A DNA stretch of 64,000 nucleotides, taken from assembly GCA_036505795.1 (NCBI GenBank), contig DASXSU010000113.1, forward strand, positions 1 through 64,000, in the 5' to 3' direction. This DNA is from NS-11 sp036505795 (GTDB lineage: Bacteria > Nitrospirota > Nitrospiria > Nitrospirales > NS-4). Position 1 is the stretch's first letter, and each line of letters begins with the position of its first letter. The position numbers were made by a program, and so were the translations under genes. Below the pieces are notes generated by a model. That model was given only the letters and a program-made list of their open reading frames with translations, did no database searches and was not told the DNA's origin. Of the stretch, positions 25,761 to 34,139 are shown in pieces.

Positions 25761-26068
25761 AAAAGACAACGGTCAAGCGGCCTGCGCAATCGGCTGTCGC
25801 GAAACAAGTGATCGCGGCCTTAGGGGATTATCTCAAAAAAGATGAACGCAAATTAACTGCGACGCTGTCCTTACGGGAAGACCTGGGCCTTGACTCGCTG
25901 TCGATTATCGAGTTGCTCTATAGGATCGAAGAGGCCTTTAATCTTTCGATCCCCGATGAGGACCTCGAAAAGCTGCAAACCGTGGGCGATGTCATTGCCT
26001 ATATTGAACAGGGCATGGAACCGAAGAAGCCATCCCGGCCGGCCGCCAAAGCCAAGAAACGAAAATAA
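25751..26068 (+). CDS. Acyl carrier protein with Lys-rich tail
   Basis: A 105-residue carrier protein. The phosphopantetheine attachment serine is in LREDLGLDSLSIIELLYRIE near residue 50, followed by FNLSIPDEDLEKLQTVGDVI, the standard acidic helix II/III. It overlaps the ketosynthase gene by 10 nt, which argues that the two act together. It is unusual in having about 15 extra basic residues before the domain and a terminal KKPSRPAAKAKKRK. This contrasts with housekeeping AcpP, which is short and wholly acidic. It may be a private ACP for the cluster's ketosynthase. Confidence 0.92.
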   Translation: MVVKKTTVKRPAQSAVAKQVIAALGDYLKKDERKLTATLSLREDLGLDSLSIIELLYRIEEAFNLSIPDEDLEKLQTVGDVIAYIEQGMEPKKPSRPAAKAKKRK

Positions 26069-26070
26069 CC

Positions 26071-26928
26071 TCAGCCTTCGGTCTCCCTCTCCTCTACTCC
26101 GATTAGTTCTTTCACCTTCGCCGCGATGTCCTTGGAAGTGATCAGCGCTTCCCCGACGAGTATGGCTCCCACGCCCGCCTCAGCCATCTTCCGCACCTCA
26201 TCACGGGTGGCGATGCCGCTCTCGCTGACGATCAGCTTGTTGTCCGGGATGCGCTTCGCCAGACGGAAGGTCACATCCAATGAGGTGACGAAGGTGGTCA
26301 AATCCCGGTTGTTGATCCCTATCAATCGCGCCTCAGGCAGACGCTCGAGCACAATATCCAGTTCCCGTTCGTGGTGCACCTCGATGAGGACATCCAGCCC
26401 GAACTCCTGGCGAGCCAGGTGATAATAGTCAATCAGCTGGGCACGGTCGAGAGCGGCCACGATCAGCAGGACGGCGTCCGCCAGATACGCGCGCGCCTCA
26501 TAAAACTGCAGCTCGTCCACCATAAATTCCTTATTGAGTGCGGGAAGCGCAACCGATTCGCGAATCGTTTTGAGCAGGTCAAGGCTGCCTTGAAAAAATT
26601 CTCTGTCGGTCAGCACCGAGAGCGCGCTCGCCCCGTGCCGCTCATACACGCGGGCGATCGCCAGCGGGTCGAACTCCTCCCGAAGCAGCCCTTTACTAGG
26701 AGAGGCTTTTTTTATTTCGGCGATCAGCCGCGGGATCTCCCCTTTGCGGCCAACGGCTGGAAGGCTTGGTCCGACAGCCGGCAGGACCGGGAGCCCTGCC
26801 AGCGCGGCATAAAATCCTGCCGGCGCCGCCGCTTCCCGGATTCTCGATTTGAGCTCCGCCAGGTAAGACGCCTTTTTCTTTTCCTTAATTTCCTGCTTTT
26901 TGTGGTCCAGAATCCGATCGAGAATCAT
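26071..26928 (-). CDS. trpC: Indole-3-glycerol phosphate synthase (TrpC)
   Basis: A 285-residue TIM-barrel enzyme. It starts MILDRILDHKKQEIKEKKKA, then has LIAEIKKASPSKGLL (the conserved Lys motif), ALSVLTDREFFQGSLDLL, LIGINNRDLTTF and VSESGIATRDEV. It converts CdRP to indole-3-glycerol phosphate in the fourth step of tryptophan synthesis. It is the last gene of the trpE-G-D-C run, 58 nt after trpD, and meets the convergent ACP gene with only 2 nt between stops. trpF, trpB and trpA are not here. Confidence 0.97.
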   Translation of the reverse strand: MILDRILDHKKQEIKEKKKASYLAELKSRIREAAAPAGFYAALAGLPVLPAVGPSLPAVGRKGEIPRLIAEIKKASPSKGLLREEFDPLAIARVYERHGASALSVLTDREFFQGSLDLLKTIRESVALPALNKEFMVDELQFYEARAYLADAVLLIVAALDRAQLIDYYHLARQEFGLDVLIEVHHERELDIVLERLPEARLIGINNRDLTTFVTSLDVTFRLAKRIPDNKLIVSESGIATRDEVRKMAEAGVGAILVGEALITSKDIAAKVKELIGVEERETEG

Positions 26929-26986
26929 TCGCGGCGGCTCGCCTTTACGACGCCATCATGATAGGCGCAGTGCCGAATGACGAGGA

Positions 26987-27997
26987 TCAGCGATTGGTCC
27001 ATTTGATCAGGCTTTCCAGCTTCTCCATCGCCGCGCCGGATCGAATGACGGCGCGCGCCCGTTCCACGCCCTCCTGAAGCGTCGCCGCCTTTCCGGTAGC
27101 CACAAAAGCCGGCGCGGCATTGATCAGGACGAGCCGCTGGCGAGGCCCTTCGCGGCCCTCCAGAATGTCCCGCGTGATGCGTGCATTCTCTTCCACGTCC
27201 CCTCCGCTCAAATCTTTCAACCGGGCGCGCTCGAAGCCAAAATCGGCTGGTTCGATGAAGTAACTGGTGATACGGCTTCCCTTGGCCTCCGTGATGCGGG
27301 TCCGCGTGGTCAGCGTGATCTCATCCAAACCATCCTGCCCGTGCACGACGTAGCAATGCCGCGTCCCCAAGTTCATCAGAACTTTCGCCAGGGTTTCCGT
27401 GAGTGCGTCGGCATAGACGCCGAGGATCTGAATCGAGGCGCCGGCCGGATTCGTCAGCGGTCCCAGGAGGTTGAAGATCGTCCGGATCCCGATCTCCTGC
27501 CTGGTGGCGGCGGCGTGCTTCATCGCGGTGTGAAATGTCGGGGCGAACAAAAATCCGATGCCGATCTCATTGAGGCACGCTTCAACGCGTTCGGGCGCAA
27601 GATCGATCCGGACTCCCAAGGTCCTGAGCACATCGGCACTGCCGCACCGCGACGAGATCGCCCGATTCCCATGCTTGGCGACCGTGAGGCCGCCCCCGGC
27701 CAGCACCAGCGCCACGGTCGTCGACACATTGAAGGTCCCAGCGCCGTCTCCCCCGGTGCCGCATGTATCCACGACGATAGGATCGGCAGCGCGAATTCGC
27801 ACCGCCTTGGCTCTCATCGCGCGCGCAGAGCCGGTGATCTCCTCGACAGTCTCGCCCTTCATGCGAAGCGCCGTCACATATGAGGCGATTTGCGTGGCGG
27901 TTGATTGGCCCTCCATGATCTCGAGCATTACGATTTCGGCCTCGCTCTCGGTCAGGGGTTGCCGCTCGATCAGTTTGGCGATGGCGTCCTTGATCAT
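26987..27997 (-). CDS. trpD: Anthranilate phosphoribosyltransferase (TrpD)
   Basis: A 336-residue enzyme. VDTCGTGGDGAGTFNVSTTV (about residue 75) is the PRPP-binding glycine motif, AKHGNRAISSRCGSADVLRT (about 105) is the anthranilate site, and FNLLGPLTNPAGA follows. It transfers phosphoribose from PRPP to anthranilate. It sits 10 nt after trpG in the trp operon. A normal full-length enzyme without unusual features. Confidence 0.97.
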   Translation of the reverse strand: MIKDAIAKLIERQPLTESEAEIVMLEIMEGQSTATQIASYVTALRMKGETVEEITGSARAMRAKAVRIRAADPIVVDTCGTGGDGAGTFNVSTTVALVLAGGGLTVAKHGNRAISSRCGSADVLRTLGVRIDLAPERVEACLNEIGIGFLFAPTFHTAMKHAAATRQEIGIRTIFNLLGPLTNPAGASIQILGVYADALTETLAKVLMNLGTRHCYVVHGQDGLDEITLTTRTRITEAKGSRITSYFIEPADFGFERARLKDLSGGDVEENARITRDILEGREGPRQRLVLINAAPAFVATGKAATLQEGVERARAVIRSGAAMEKLESLIKWTNR

Positions 27998-28007
27998 GGG
28001 CGCCGGA

Positions 28008-28571
28008 TCAGAGGCTCAGGAAGTTGCGAAGAAGATCCTTGCCCGGACGGGTGAGGATAGATTCCGGGTGGAACTGGACGCCTTCGATAGGATAGGCACG
28101 GTGACGAAGGCCCATGATCTCTCCCTCTGCGGTCTCCGCGGAGATTTCCAAGCAGGCGGGCAGAGTCTCGCGTCGGACGATCAGCGAGTGGTAGCGGGTC
28201 GCTTCAAAAGGGTTGGGCAGATTGCGGAAGACCGTACGCTGATCATGCCGAATCATGGAGGTCTTGCCGTGCATCAGTCGCTCAGCGCGCACGACCTCTC
28301 CCCCGAACGCTTCCCCGATGCTTTGGTGGCCAAGGCAGACGCCGAGAATCGGAATGCTTCCGGCGAGACGCTTGATCGTCTCAACCGAGATACCGGCTTC
28401 TTTCGGCGTGCAGGGCCCCGGCGAGATCACGATGCGCTCCGGCTTCAGGGCCACGATCTCGTCTACCGTCATTGCATCGTTCCTCACCACACGGAGTTGC
28501 TCGCCTAGTTCGCCAAGGTACTGGACCAGGTTATAGGTGAACGAGTCGTAATTGTCGATCACCAACAGCAC
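28008..28571 (-). CDS. trpG: Anthranilate/aminodeoxychorismate synthase glutaminase subunit (TrpG/PabA)
   Basis: A 187-residue class I amidotransferase. MLLVIDNYDSFTYNLVQYLG opens the domain, ISPGPCTPKEAGIS is the oxyanion region, the nucleophilic Cys is in LGVCLGHQSIGEAFGG near residue 80, and His-Glu are in GVQFHPESILT near 170. It supplies ammonia from glutamine to TrpE. One copy probably serves both TrpE and PabB, as in many bacteria without fused enzymes; no pabB is in the window. It lies 3 nt after trpE. Confidence 0.97.
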   Translation of the reverse strand: MLLVIDNYDSFTYNLVQYLGELGEQLRVVRNDAMTVDEIVALKPERIVISPGPCTPKEAGISVETIKRLAGSIPILGVCLGHQSIGEAFGGEVVRAERLMHGKTSMIRHDQRTVFRNLPNPFEATRYHSLIVRRETLPACLEISAETAEGEIMGLRHRAYPIEGVQFHPESILTRPGKDLLRNFLSL

Positions 28572-28574
28572 GGC

Positions 28575-30065
28575 CTACTCCAAGCCCTCCTCAGCCATTT
28601 CAATCGCGCGCATCATGGCCTTGGCCTTGTTGGCGGTCTCCTGGTACTCGGCCTCGGGGTCGGAATCGGCGACGATTCCCGCACCCGCCTGGATATACGC
28701 CTGGCGACCTTTGATGACAATCGTGCGGATGTTGATGCATGTGTCCAGGTTCCCGGAAAAGCCGACGTAGCCGACCGCGCCGGCATAGGGTCCCCGACGG
28801 GAAGGCTCCAGTTCCTCGATGATCTCCATCGCACGGATCTTCGGAGCGCCGGACACGGTGCCCGCGGGAAAACAGGCGCGTAGCACGTCATAGGCGTCCT
28901 TGCCGGCCGCAAGCCGTCCTTCCACTTGTGAGACGAGATGCATGACATGGGAGTACTGCTCGACAATCATGAAATCTTTCACCCGCACCGAGCCGGGACT
29001 CGAAACCCGGCCCACATCGTTGCGGCCAAGATCCACGAGCATCACGTGCTCCGCACGCTCCTTCATGTTCGCCATCAACTCTTCCCGCACTGTCAGATCC
29101 TCTTCCTCGTTTTTTCCCCGAGGCCGGGTACCGGCGATCGGCCGCAGTTGGACGACGCCGTCCTCACATCGGACCAAGACCTCGGGCGACGCGCCCACCA
29201 GTTCCAGTTGCGGAAATCTCAGATAAAACATGTACGGCGAGGGATTAATCGTCCGCAGCGCCCGATAAATGTCGAAGGGGCGGGCGCCAAACGTCGTCTG
29301 CCACCGCTGAGAGAGCACGCCCTGAAAAATATCTCCCGCTTTGATGTACTGTTTCGTCTGCATCACCATTTTTTTGAAGTCGGCTTTGCTCATGTTCGAA
29401 CTGAAGACCAGCGGCCGGCGATGTCGCGTAGGCGTGGGCTTCCCGCGACGTGTCGTCCGCAGACGAGTGATCATCGCCTCAATCCGGCTGACCGCCTCGG
29501 CATACGCCCTTTTGGGTCCTCCATCACCTACGTGAGCATTCGCGACGACCTTGATGGTCTGCGAGACGTTATCGAAAATTAAGAGCGTATCGGTCAGGAG
29601 AAAACTCAGATCGGGAAGGCCGAGAACATCTTTGCGCAGAGACGGAAGACGCTCAAACTGCCGAACCACATCGTAACTGAGGTACCCCACGGCCCCGCCG
29701 CAGAACCGGGGGAGGCCCGGCACGACCGCCGGCCGATATTCGGCCATAATTTCGCGCAGCGCGGTGAGGGCGTCCCCCCTGACCAGAATCCGGGTGCGGC
29801 GGCGGCCATTGGAAAGCACCAGTTCCCGGTCATTTCCCTGTACCATCAGCGGCGAGCCGCTGCCCAGAAACGAATATCGGGCCCATTTCTCTCCCCCCTC
29901 GACGCTTTCGAGCAGATAGGCGCACGGCCCTTGATCGATCTTTGCAAAGGCTGATACCGGAGTTTCGAAATCGGCGAGCACTTCACGGAAAACGGGAATG
30001 AGATTTCCCCGCTTCGCCAGCTCGCAGAACTGGTTGAAATCAGGAGTGTAAGACGCGCCGGCCAT
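28575..30065 (-). CDS. trpE: Anthranilate synthase component I (TrpE)
   Basis: A 496-residue chorismate-utilising enzyme. The N-terminal half has CAYLLESVEGGEKWARYSFL, the LLES motif for tryptophan feedback binding. The catalytic half has FQGVLSQRW, VQLRPIAGTRPRG, MLVDLGRNDVGRV, PAGTVSGAPKIRAMEII and AGAGIVADSDPEAEYQE. It makes anthranilate from chorismate with TrpG ammonia. It is the first trp gene of the minus-strand run; the 115 bases before it show no obvious leader peptide rich in Trp codons, so attenuation is not supported by inspection. Confidence 0.97.
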   Translation of the reverse strand: MAGASYTPDFNQFCELAKRGNLIPVFREVLADFETPVSAFAKIDQGPCAYLLESVEGGEKWARYSFLGSGSPLMVQGNDRELVLSNGRRRTRILVRGDALTALREIMAEYRPAVVPGLPRFCGGAVGYLSYDVVRQFERLPSLRKDVLGLPDLSFLLTDTLLIFDNVSQTIKVVANAHVGDGGPKRAYAEAVSRIEAMITRLRTTRRGKPTPTRHRRPLVFSSNMSKADFKKMVMQTKQYIKAGDIFQGVLSQRWQTTFGARPFDIYRALRTINPSPYMFYLRFPQLELVGASPEVLVRCEDGVVQLRPIAGTRPRGKNEEEDLTVREELMANMKERAEHVMLVDLGRNDVGRVSSPGSVRVKDFMIVEQYSHVMHLVSQVEGRLAAGKDAYDVLRACFPAGTVSGAPKIRAMEIIEELEPSRRGPYAGAVGYVGFSGNLDTCINIRTIVIKGRQAYIQAGAGIVADSDPEAEYQETANKAKAMMRAIEMAEEGLE

Positions 30066-30180
30066 CTCGGGACGGTACCATAGCGCCTTTCAGTGAGTCA
30101 ACGGAAGGTGATTACGTAATTTTACGTGTTATCGGCGAGGAAGCTACGAGCCTTCAGGAAGAGAACGACAAAGAGACGGA

Positions 30181-30594
30181 CTAACGCTCGTAAAAATCGC
30201 GATCCGGAGTTTCATCGAAATCCGGCTCGCGCGTGCGGCCTCCGGCTTCTCCCTCAAAATGCTCTTCGATGTCGGCCACGCGGCCCCAGAGTGATTCAAT
30301 CTTTTCATCCAACCGCGCAAGCCGATCCGCCAGAATCTTGTCCTGGTCTCGACGTGAAGAGCCTTCTTGACCACCGCCGCCAGGTCGTTTCCGTAACTCT
30401 GCCTTCAGCGTCTCCACGTCGCTGGTCAAACGCCGGATCACGGCCGTTAAATCGTCGGAACTCTTTGCCGGCGCCGGGTGCTCCGCCCTCGGCGATGCGG
30501 AGATCTTGGTGTCTTTGGCGCTCTTTTTCGCGCTCGGGGCCTTTTTCACCGTTGCATGGCCCTTCGCTTGAACCGGTTTTTTATGTGCAGGCAT
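30181..30594 (-). CDS. Lys/Ala-rich protein with C-terminal coiled coil
   Basis: A 137-residue hydrophilic protein. The start MPAHKKPVQAKGHATVKKAP is basic and histone-H1-like. Residues about 50-115 have heptad character (DLTAVIRRLTSDVETLKAEL, then LADRLARLDEKIESLWGRV). The C-terminus is acidic (EPDFDETPDRDFYER). ATG 30594 is preferred because AAGGG/GGAGG lies before it; a start at 30612 is possible. It lies between radC and trpE on the same strand. The function is unknown; DNA association is only suggested by the basic tail. Confidence 0.6.
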   Translation of the reverse strand: MPAHKKPVQAKGHATVKKAPSAKKSAKDTKISASPRAEHPAPAKSSDDLTAVIRRLTSDVETLKAELRKRPGGGGQEGSSRRDQDKILADRLARLDEKIESLWGRVADIEEHFEGEAGGRTREPDFDETPDRDFYER

Positions 30595-30621
30595 TGCCGC
30601 CCTTCCTCCCATCTGTTGACG

Positions 30622-31302
30622 CTACGCCCGTATCCATCCTTGATCGGCAAAGCTCACGTACTGGCGATCTCCTATCACAACGTGATCCAGAACCCGTATC
30701 CCCAAAAGCTCCCCCACCGCCACCAGTCGTTGCGTCAGGGCGCGATCTTCGGGGCTCGCCTCCGGATCGCCGCTCGGATGATTGTGCACGAAGATGATCG
30801 CCGCGGCTGACTCCCGCACTGCCGGGATGAACGCCTCCCGCGGATGCACCACGCTGAGTGTCAGACTGCCTTCGGAGATCGTGACATCTTTGATGATTGT
30901 ATTCTTGCCGTCCAGCAGAATCACCTTGAAGATTTCCCGGCGAAGTCCCCTCATGAGCGGATAGTAATGCCGGAAAATGTCCTGGCTCGAGCCGATGCGC
31001 TGTCCGGTCGTCAGGGGCGCCGAAATTGCGCGCTTGCCGATCTCCAACGCCGCCTTGAGAGCTGCGGCCTTCGCCGGTCCGATCCCGGGGATCGCGCACA
31101 GTTCTCGGGCTGCCTGCCGTTCGAGTCCCTGCAAACCACCGTGTTGAGTCAAGATGGACACTCCCAGGTCGAAGGCCGAGTCGCCCGCATGACCCGTTCC
31201 CAACACAATGGCAAGGAGCTGGCCGTCGGTCAAGGTGTCGGCGCCATAGCGAAGGAGTCTTTCGCGCGGGCGCTCGTCTTCCGGCCAGGTTTCGATGCCC
31301 AT
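30622..31302 (-). CDS. radC: RadC family JAB/MPN metalloprotease-like protein
   Basis: A 226-residue protein. RPRERLLRYGADTLTDGQLL and helix-hairpin-helix ELCAIPGIGPAKAAALKAAL (about residues 75-95) form the N-terminal part. The JAMM zinc motif is in FVHNHPSGDPEASPED near residue 170. GGRRR-like features are replaced by MRGLRREIFKVILLDGKN, normal for the family. RadC was named for repair but its enzymatic role remains unsettled. ATG 31302 has GGGG 4 nt upstream; the upstream TTG is less likely. Confidence 0.93.
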   Translation of the reverse strand: MGIETWPEDERPRERLLRYGADTLTDGQLLAIVLGTGHAGDSAFDLGVSILTQHGGLQGLERQAARELCAIPGIGPAKAAALKAALEIGKRAISAPLTTGQRIGSSQDIFRHYYPLMRGLRREIFKVILLDGKNTIIKDVTISEGSLTLSVVHPREAFIPAVRESAAAIIFVHNHPSGDPEASPEDRALTQRLVAVGELLGIRVLDHVVIGDRQYVSFADQGWIRA

Positions 31303-31501
31303 GATACCCCGTGAGTGCAACCGCTATGTAATCTCTTACACAGCCAATGGACTTTTTTGACACAGCAAGAACCCTAGAAGGCAAACTCCAGACAGCTGCG
31401 CAAAACATAACATCCCGAAATGATTGAAAAGATAATTTCGGCATTCTCATTGCTTTCAATTCAATACCATAATGCGCGCCCTGTGGTCTGGAGGTGCCCC
31501 T

Positions 31502-31672
31502 ATGGACTGTCCCAAATGCAACGGCTTGATGGTGACTGAGCGGTTTTCGGACTATTTCCTGAGCTGTGTTGCCTGGAAATGTCTGAATTGCGGCGCGGTG
31601 GTCGACCCGACAATTATGGAAAATCAGCGTAGGCAGCCCCCCGCGAGCATTCCGGAATCCGTCTCCGATTAG
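31502..31672 (+). CDS. Small zinc-ribbon protein
   Basis: A 56-residue protein beginning MDCPKCNGLMVTERFSDYFL, with the second knuckle WKCLNCGAVVDP. Two CxxC pairs about 28 residues apart form a classic zinc ribbon. GGAGG lies 8 nt upstream of ATG 31502. It stands alone, with no operon partner. Such small ribbons are common in Nitrospirota genomes and have no known role. Confidence 0.78.
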   Translation: MDCPKCNGLMVTERFSDYFLSCVAWKCLNCGAVVDPTIMENQRRQPPASIPESVSD

Positions 31673-31839
31673 CACGTTCCGGCTCTCGCCTCCTCTCAGG
31701 AGCGGTTGGATTGCCCGCGATTTTCTCTGTTTCTTCGCGGTCATAGCCGTTCTGGGGGAACACCTTACGAGCGCCGCCCCATTATAGTCAAGCAGATTTT
31801 CGATTGTCAAAACAGCTAAAAACCCGCTAGAGTTTATTC

Positions 31840-32403
31840 ATGCGAATCCTTGGAGGCGTCTTGCGCGGGCGCCGGCTGGCGGGCCCTTCGGCAGAAGGAA
31901 CCCGGCCGACCGCCGGCCGGGTCAAATCGGCCTTATTTAACATTCTCGCTCCCCGCATCGCGGACGCTCGCTTTCTCGATCTCTACGCGGGCACCGGTTT
32001 GGTCGGCATCGAGGCGCTCAGCCGCGGCGCCGGGCATGTGACGTTTGTTGAGTCCAACATCGCCTCCTGCCATGTGATCAAGAGCAATCTTGAGCGTTGC
32101 GGCGGCTACGCGCGCGCGTCCAAAGTCCTCACGATGCCCGCTTCACGTTTTCTAAAACAGGCCCATCGACCCTACGACATTGTCTTCGTTGACCCGCCTT
32201 ACCATGGCGGCGAGGACGGCAACATATTGCCATTACTTGGGAGCGGTGCTATCATCGCGGCTAACGGAGTCGTTGTCATCGAGCACTTTCACAAGGTCCA
32301 TTTACCGGTTCAGGTCGGTCGTCTCGCTTTCATAAAATCCTACCGGCACGGCGATACGCTCCTCTCAGTTTATCGGCATGGGTCCCAAGCGGATTCCGTA
32401 TGA
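31840..32403 (+). CDS. rsmD: 16S rRNA (guanine966-N2)-methyltransferase (RsmD)
   Basis: A 187-residue SAM-dependent methyltransferase. MRILGGVLRGRRL and TRPTAGRVKSALFNIL are typical of the start, FLDLYAGTGLVGIEALSRGA holds the SAM site (about residue 47) and the catalytic motif DPPY occurs in FVDPPYHGG near 125. It methylates G966 of 16S rRNA. Its stop overlaps coaD in ATGA, the conserved rsmD-coaD pairing seen in many bacteria. Confidence 0.96.
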   Translation: MRILGGVLRGRRLAGPSAEGTRPTAGRVKSALFNILAPRIADARFLDLYAGTGLVGIEALSRGAGHVTFVESNIASCHVIKSNLERCGGYARASKVLTMPASRFLKQAHRPYDIVFVDPPYHGGEDGNILPLLGSGAIIAANGVVVIEHFHKVHLPVQVGRLAFIKSYRHGDTLLSVYRHGSQADSV

Positions 32404-32888
32404 GGATCGGTGTCTATCCCGGCACGTTCGATCCCATTACGAACGGCCATGTCGACCTCATCAGGCGCAGCCTGCGGCTCTTCGACAAGGTGTATGTCGC
32501 AGTGGCGCTGAATCCGCAGAAACACCCGATGTTCGACCTGGCCGAGCGGGTCGACATGGCGCGGCTCGTCACCAAGGAACTCGCGCATGTGGAAGTGGAA
32601 CCATTTGAGGGTTTGCTGGTGCAGTTTGTGCGTGAGCGCGGGGCCGAGGCGATTATTCGGGGACTGCGTGCCGTGTCCGATTTTGAAGTCGAGCTTCAGG
32701 TAGCGCTCATGAACCGGAACTTGGATCAAAATTCAGAGACCCTGTTTCTCATGCCGAGCCAAGAATACATCTATCTCACGTCCACGATTATCAGAGAGGT
32801 CGCCCGTCACGGTGGAAATCTGAACGACCTGTTGCACCCGGAAGTGGCCAAGCGCCTGACCGCAAAGTTCAAGGGCGCTTCCCGATGA
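32400..32888 (+). CDS. coaD: Pantetheine-phosphate adenylyltransferase (CoaD)
   Basis: A 162-residue nucleotidyltransferase. It starts MRIGVYPGTFDPITNGHVDL with the TxGH-type HxGH motif, and has IIRGLRAVSDFEVELQVALM near 90 and TSTIIREVARHGG near 128. It adenylates 4'-phosphopantetheine in the penultimate step of CoA synthesis. It overlaps rsmD and the downstream aminotransferase by 4 nt each, so all three are co-transcribed. Confidence 0.97.
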   Translation: MRIGVYPGTFDPITNGHVDLIRRSLRLFDKVYVAVALNPQKHPMFDLAERVDMARLVTKELAHVEVEPFEGLLVQFVRERGAEAIIRGLRAVSDFEVELQVALMNRNLDQNSETLFLMPSQEYIYLTSTIIREVARHGGNLNDLLHPEVAKRLTAKFKGASR

Positions 32889-34078
32889 AGCTGGCGAAGC
32901 GGGTCAGCCAGATCTCGCCGTCTCCCACGCTGAGCATCACCGCGGAAGCCAAGGCGATGGCCGCTCGTGGTATCGATGTGATTGATTTCGCCTCGGGCGA
33001 ACCGGACTTTGACACCCCTGTTCCGATTAAGGAAGCCGCGATCACCGCGATCCGAAACGGATTCACGAAATACACGGCCACGGGCGGCATCGATGAGCTG
33101 AAACAAGCGGTCATCGACAAGCTCCGGCGGGACCAAGGCCTGTCGTATGAGAAATCCCAAGTCCTGATCTCCTGCGGCGCCAAACACTCTCTCTACAACC
33201 TCGCCCAAGCGCTATTCGAAGCCGGCGACGAAGTCATCATTCCCGCCCCGTACTGGGTGTCGTATCCGGATCAGGTCGTTCTGAATGATGCGACGCCCAT
33301 CCTCGTGCCGACCAGCCAAGAGAACGGCTTTCAGCTCACCGGCGAGCTTTTCGAAAAGCACCTGACCTCGCGCACGAAGGCCGTGGTGGTCAACAGCCCG
33401 GGGAATCCGACGGGGTCCGTCTATGAGCGCCGGACGCTGGAAGCCATTGCGAAGATCGCTCTTCGGCACAATATTGTGATCATCTCGGATGAGATCTACG
33501 AAAAGATCATCTATGACGGCGTCACGCACGTCAGCATCGCGTCCCTGGGAGCCGACGTGCAGGCGCAAACCGTGGTCGTGAACGGCGTCTCTAAGGCCTA
33601 TGCCATGACGGGCTGGCGAATTGGATACGCGGCGGGCCCGAAGAGCCTCATTGAAGCGATGGGCACCGTGCAGAGTCAAAGCACATCAAACCCGAATTCG
33701 ATTGCGCAAAAAGCGGCCGTGGCCGCACTTAAGGGCGGCGACGGGAGTACGACGGCAATGGTGTCGGAGTTCGACAAGCGGCGGCGCTTTATCGTGGAAC
33801 GGTTAAACAAGATCCCGGGCATTGCCTGTTCGATGCCGAGCGGGGCCTTCTACGCGTTTCCTTCCGTCAGTCGGCTGATCGGCCGGAGTTCTCCCAGCGG
33901 ACCCATCAGCTCGGCGTCCCACTTCGCCTCCTATCTCTTGAAGGAGGCCAGGGTCGCGACCGTTCCGGGGGAGGCTTTCGGCGCCCCCGGTCATCTCCGG
34001 TTCTCTTACGCGACCGGCCTAAAACAAATTGCCGAAGGGTTGGAGCGCATCGAATCGGCCGTGCTGCGGCTCTCGTAA
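32885..34078 (+). CDS. Class I aspartate-type aminotransferase
   Basis: A 397-residue PLP enzyme. IDFASGEPDFDTP near residue 35, VVNSPGNPTGSVY near 170, VIISDEIYEKIIYDG near 200, the PLP lysine in NGVSKAYAMTGWRIGYA near 238 and the substrate Arg near LRFSYATG at 375 are all present. The type is the AspC/PatA-like Ib aspartate or aromatic/prephenate aminotransferase; the substrate cannot be fixed by sequence alone. It overlaps coaD by 4 nt. Confidence 0.95.
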   Translation: MKLAKRVSQISPSPTLSITAEAKAMAARGIDVIDFASGEPDFDTPVPIKEAAITAIRNGFTKYTATGGIDELKQAVIDKLRRDQGLSYEKSQVLISCGAKHSLYNLAQALFEAGDEVIIPAPYWVSYPDQVVLNDATPILVPTSQENGFQLTGELFEKHLTSRTKAVVVNSPGNPTGSVYERRTLEAIAKIALRHNIVIISDEIYEKIIYDGVTHVSIASLGADVQAQTVVVNGVSKAYAMTGWRIGYAAGPKSLIEAMGTVQSQSTSNPNSIAQKAAVAALKGGDGSTTAMVSEFDKRRRFIVERLNKIPGIACSMPSGAFYAFPSVSRLIGRSSPSGPISSASHFASYLLKEARVATVPGEAFGAPGHLRFSYATGLKQIAEGLERIESAVLRLS

Positions 34079-34139
34079 TTCCCCGGCGGGCTTGACCAGG
34101 GCAAAAAAATGGTTATCCTTTTAGAGAGGGAGCACGGGT

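Noticed and set aside
30066..30180. Possible trp leader or attenuator
   Set aside because: No short frame with clustered Trp codons and no convincing terminator hairpin before trpE.
30581..31810. Minus-strand frame of 409 codons over radC
   Set aside because: The sequence is Arg/Gly/Ser-rich frame-shifted radC; the JAMM motif is in the other frame.
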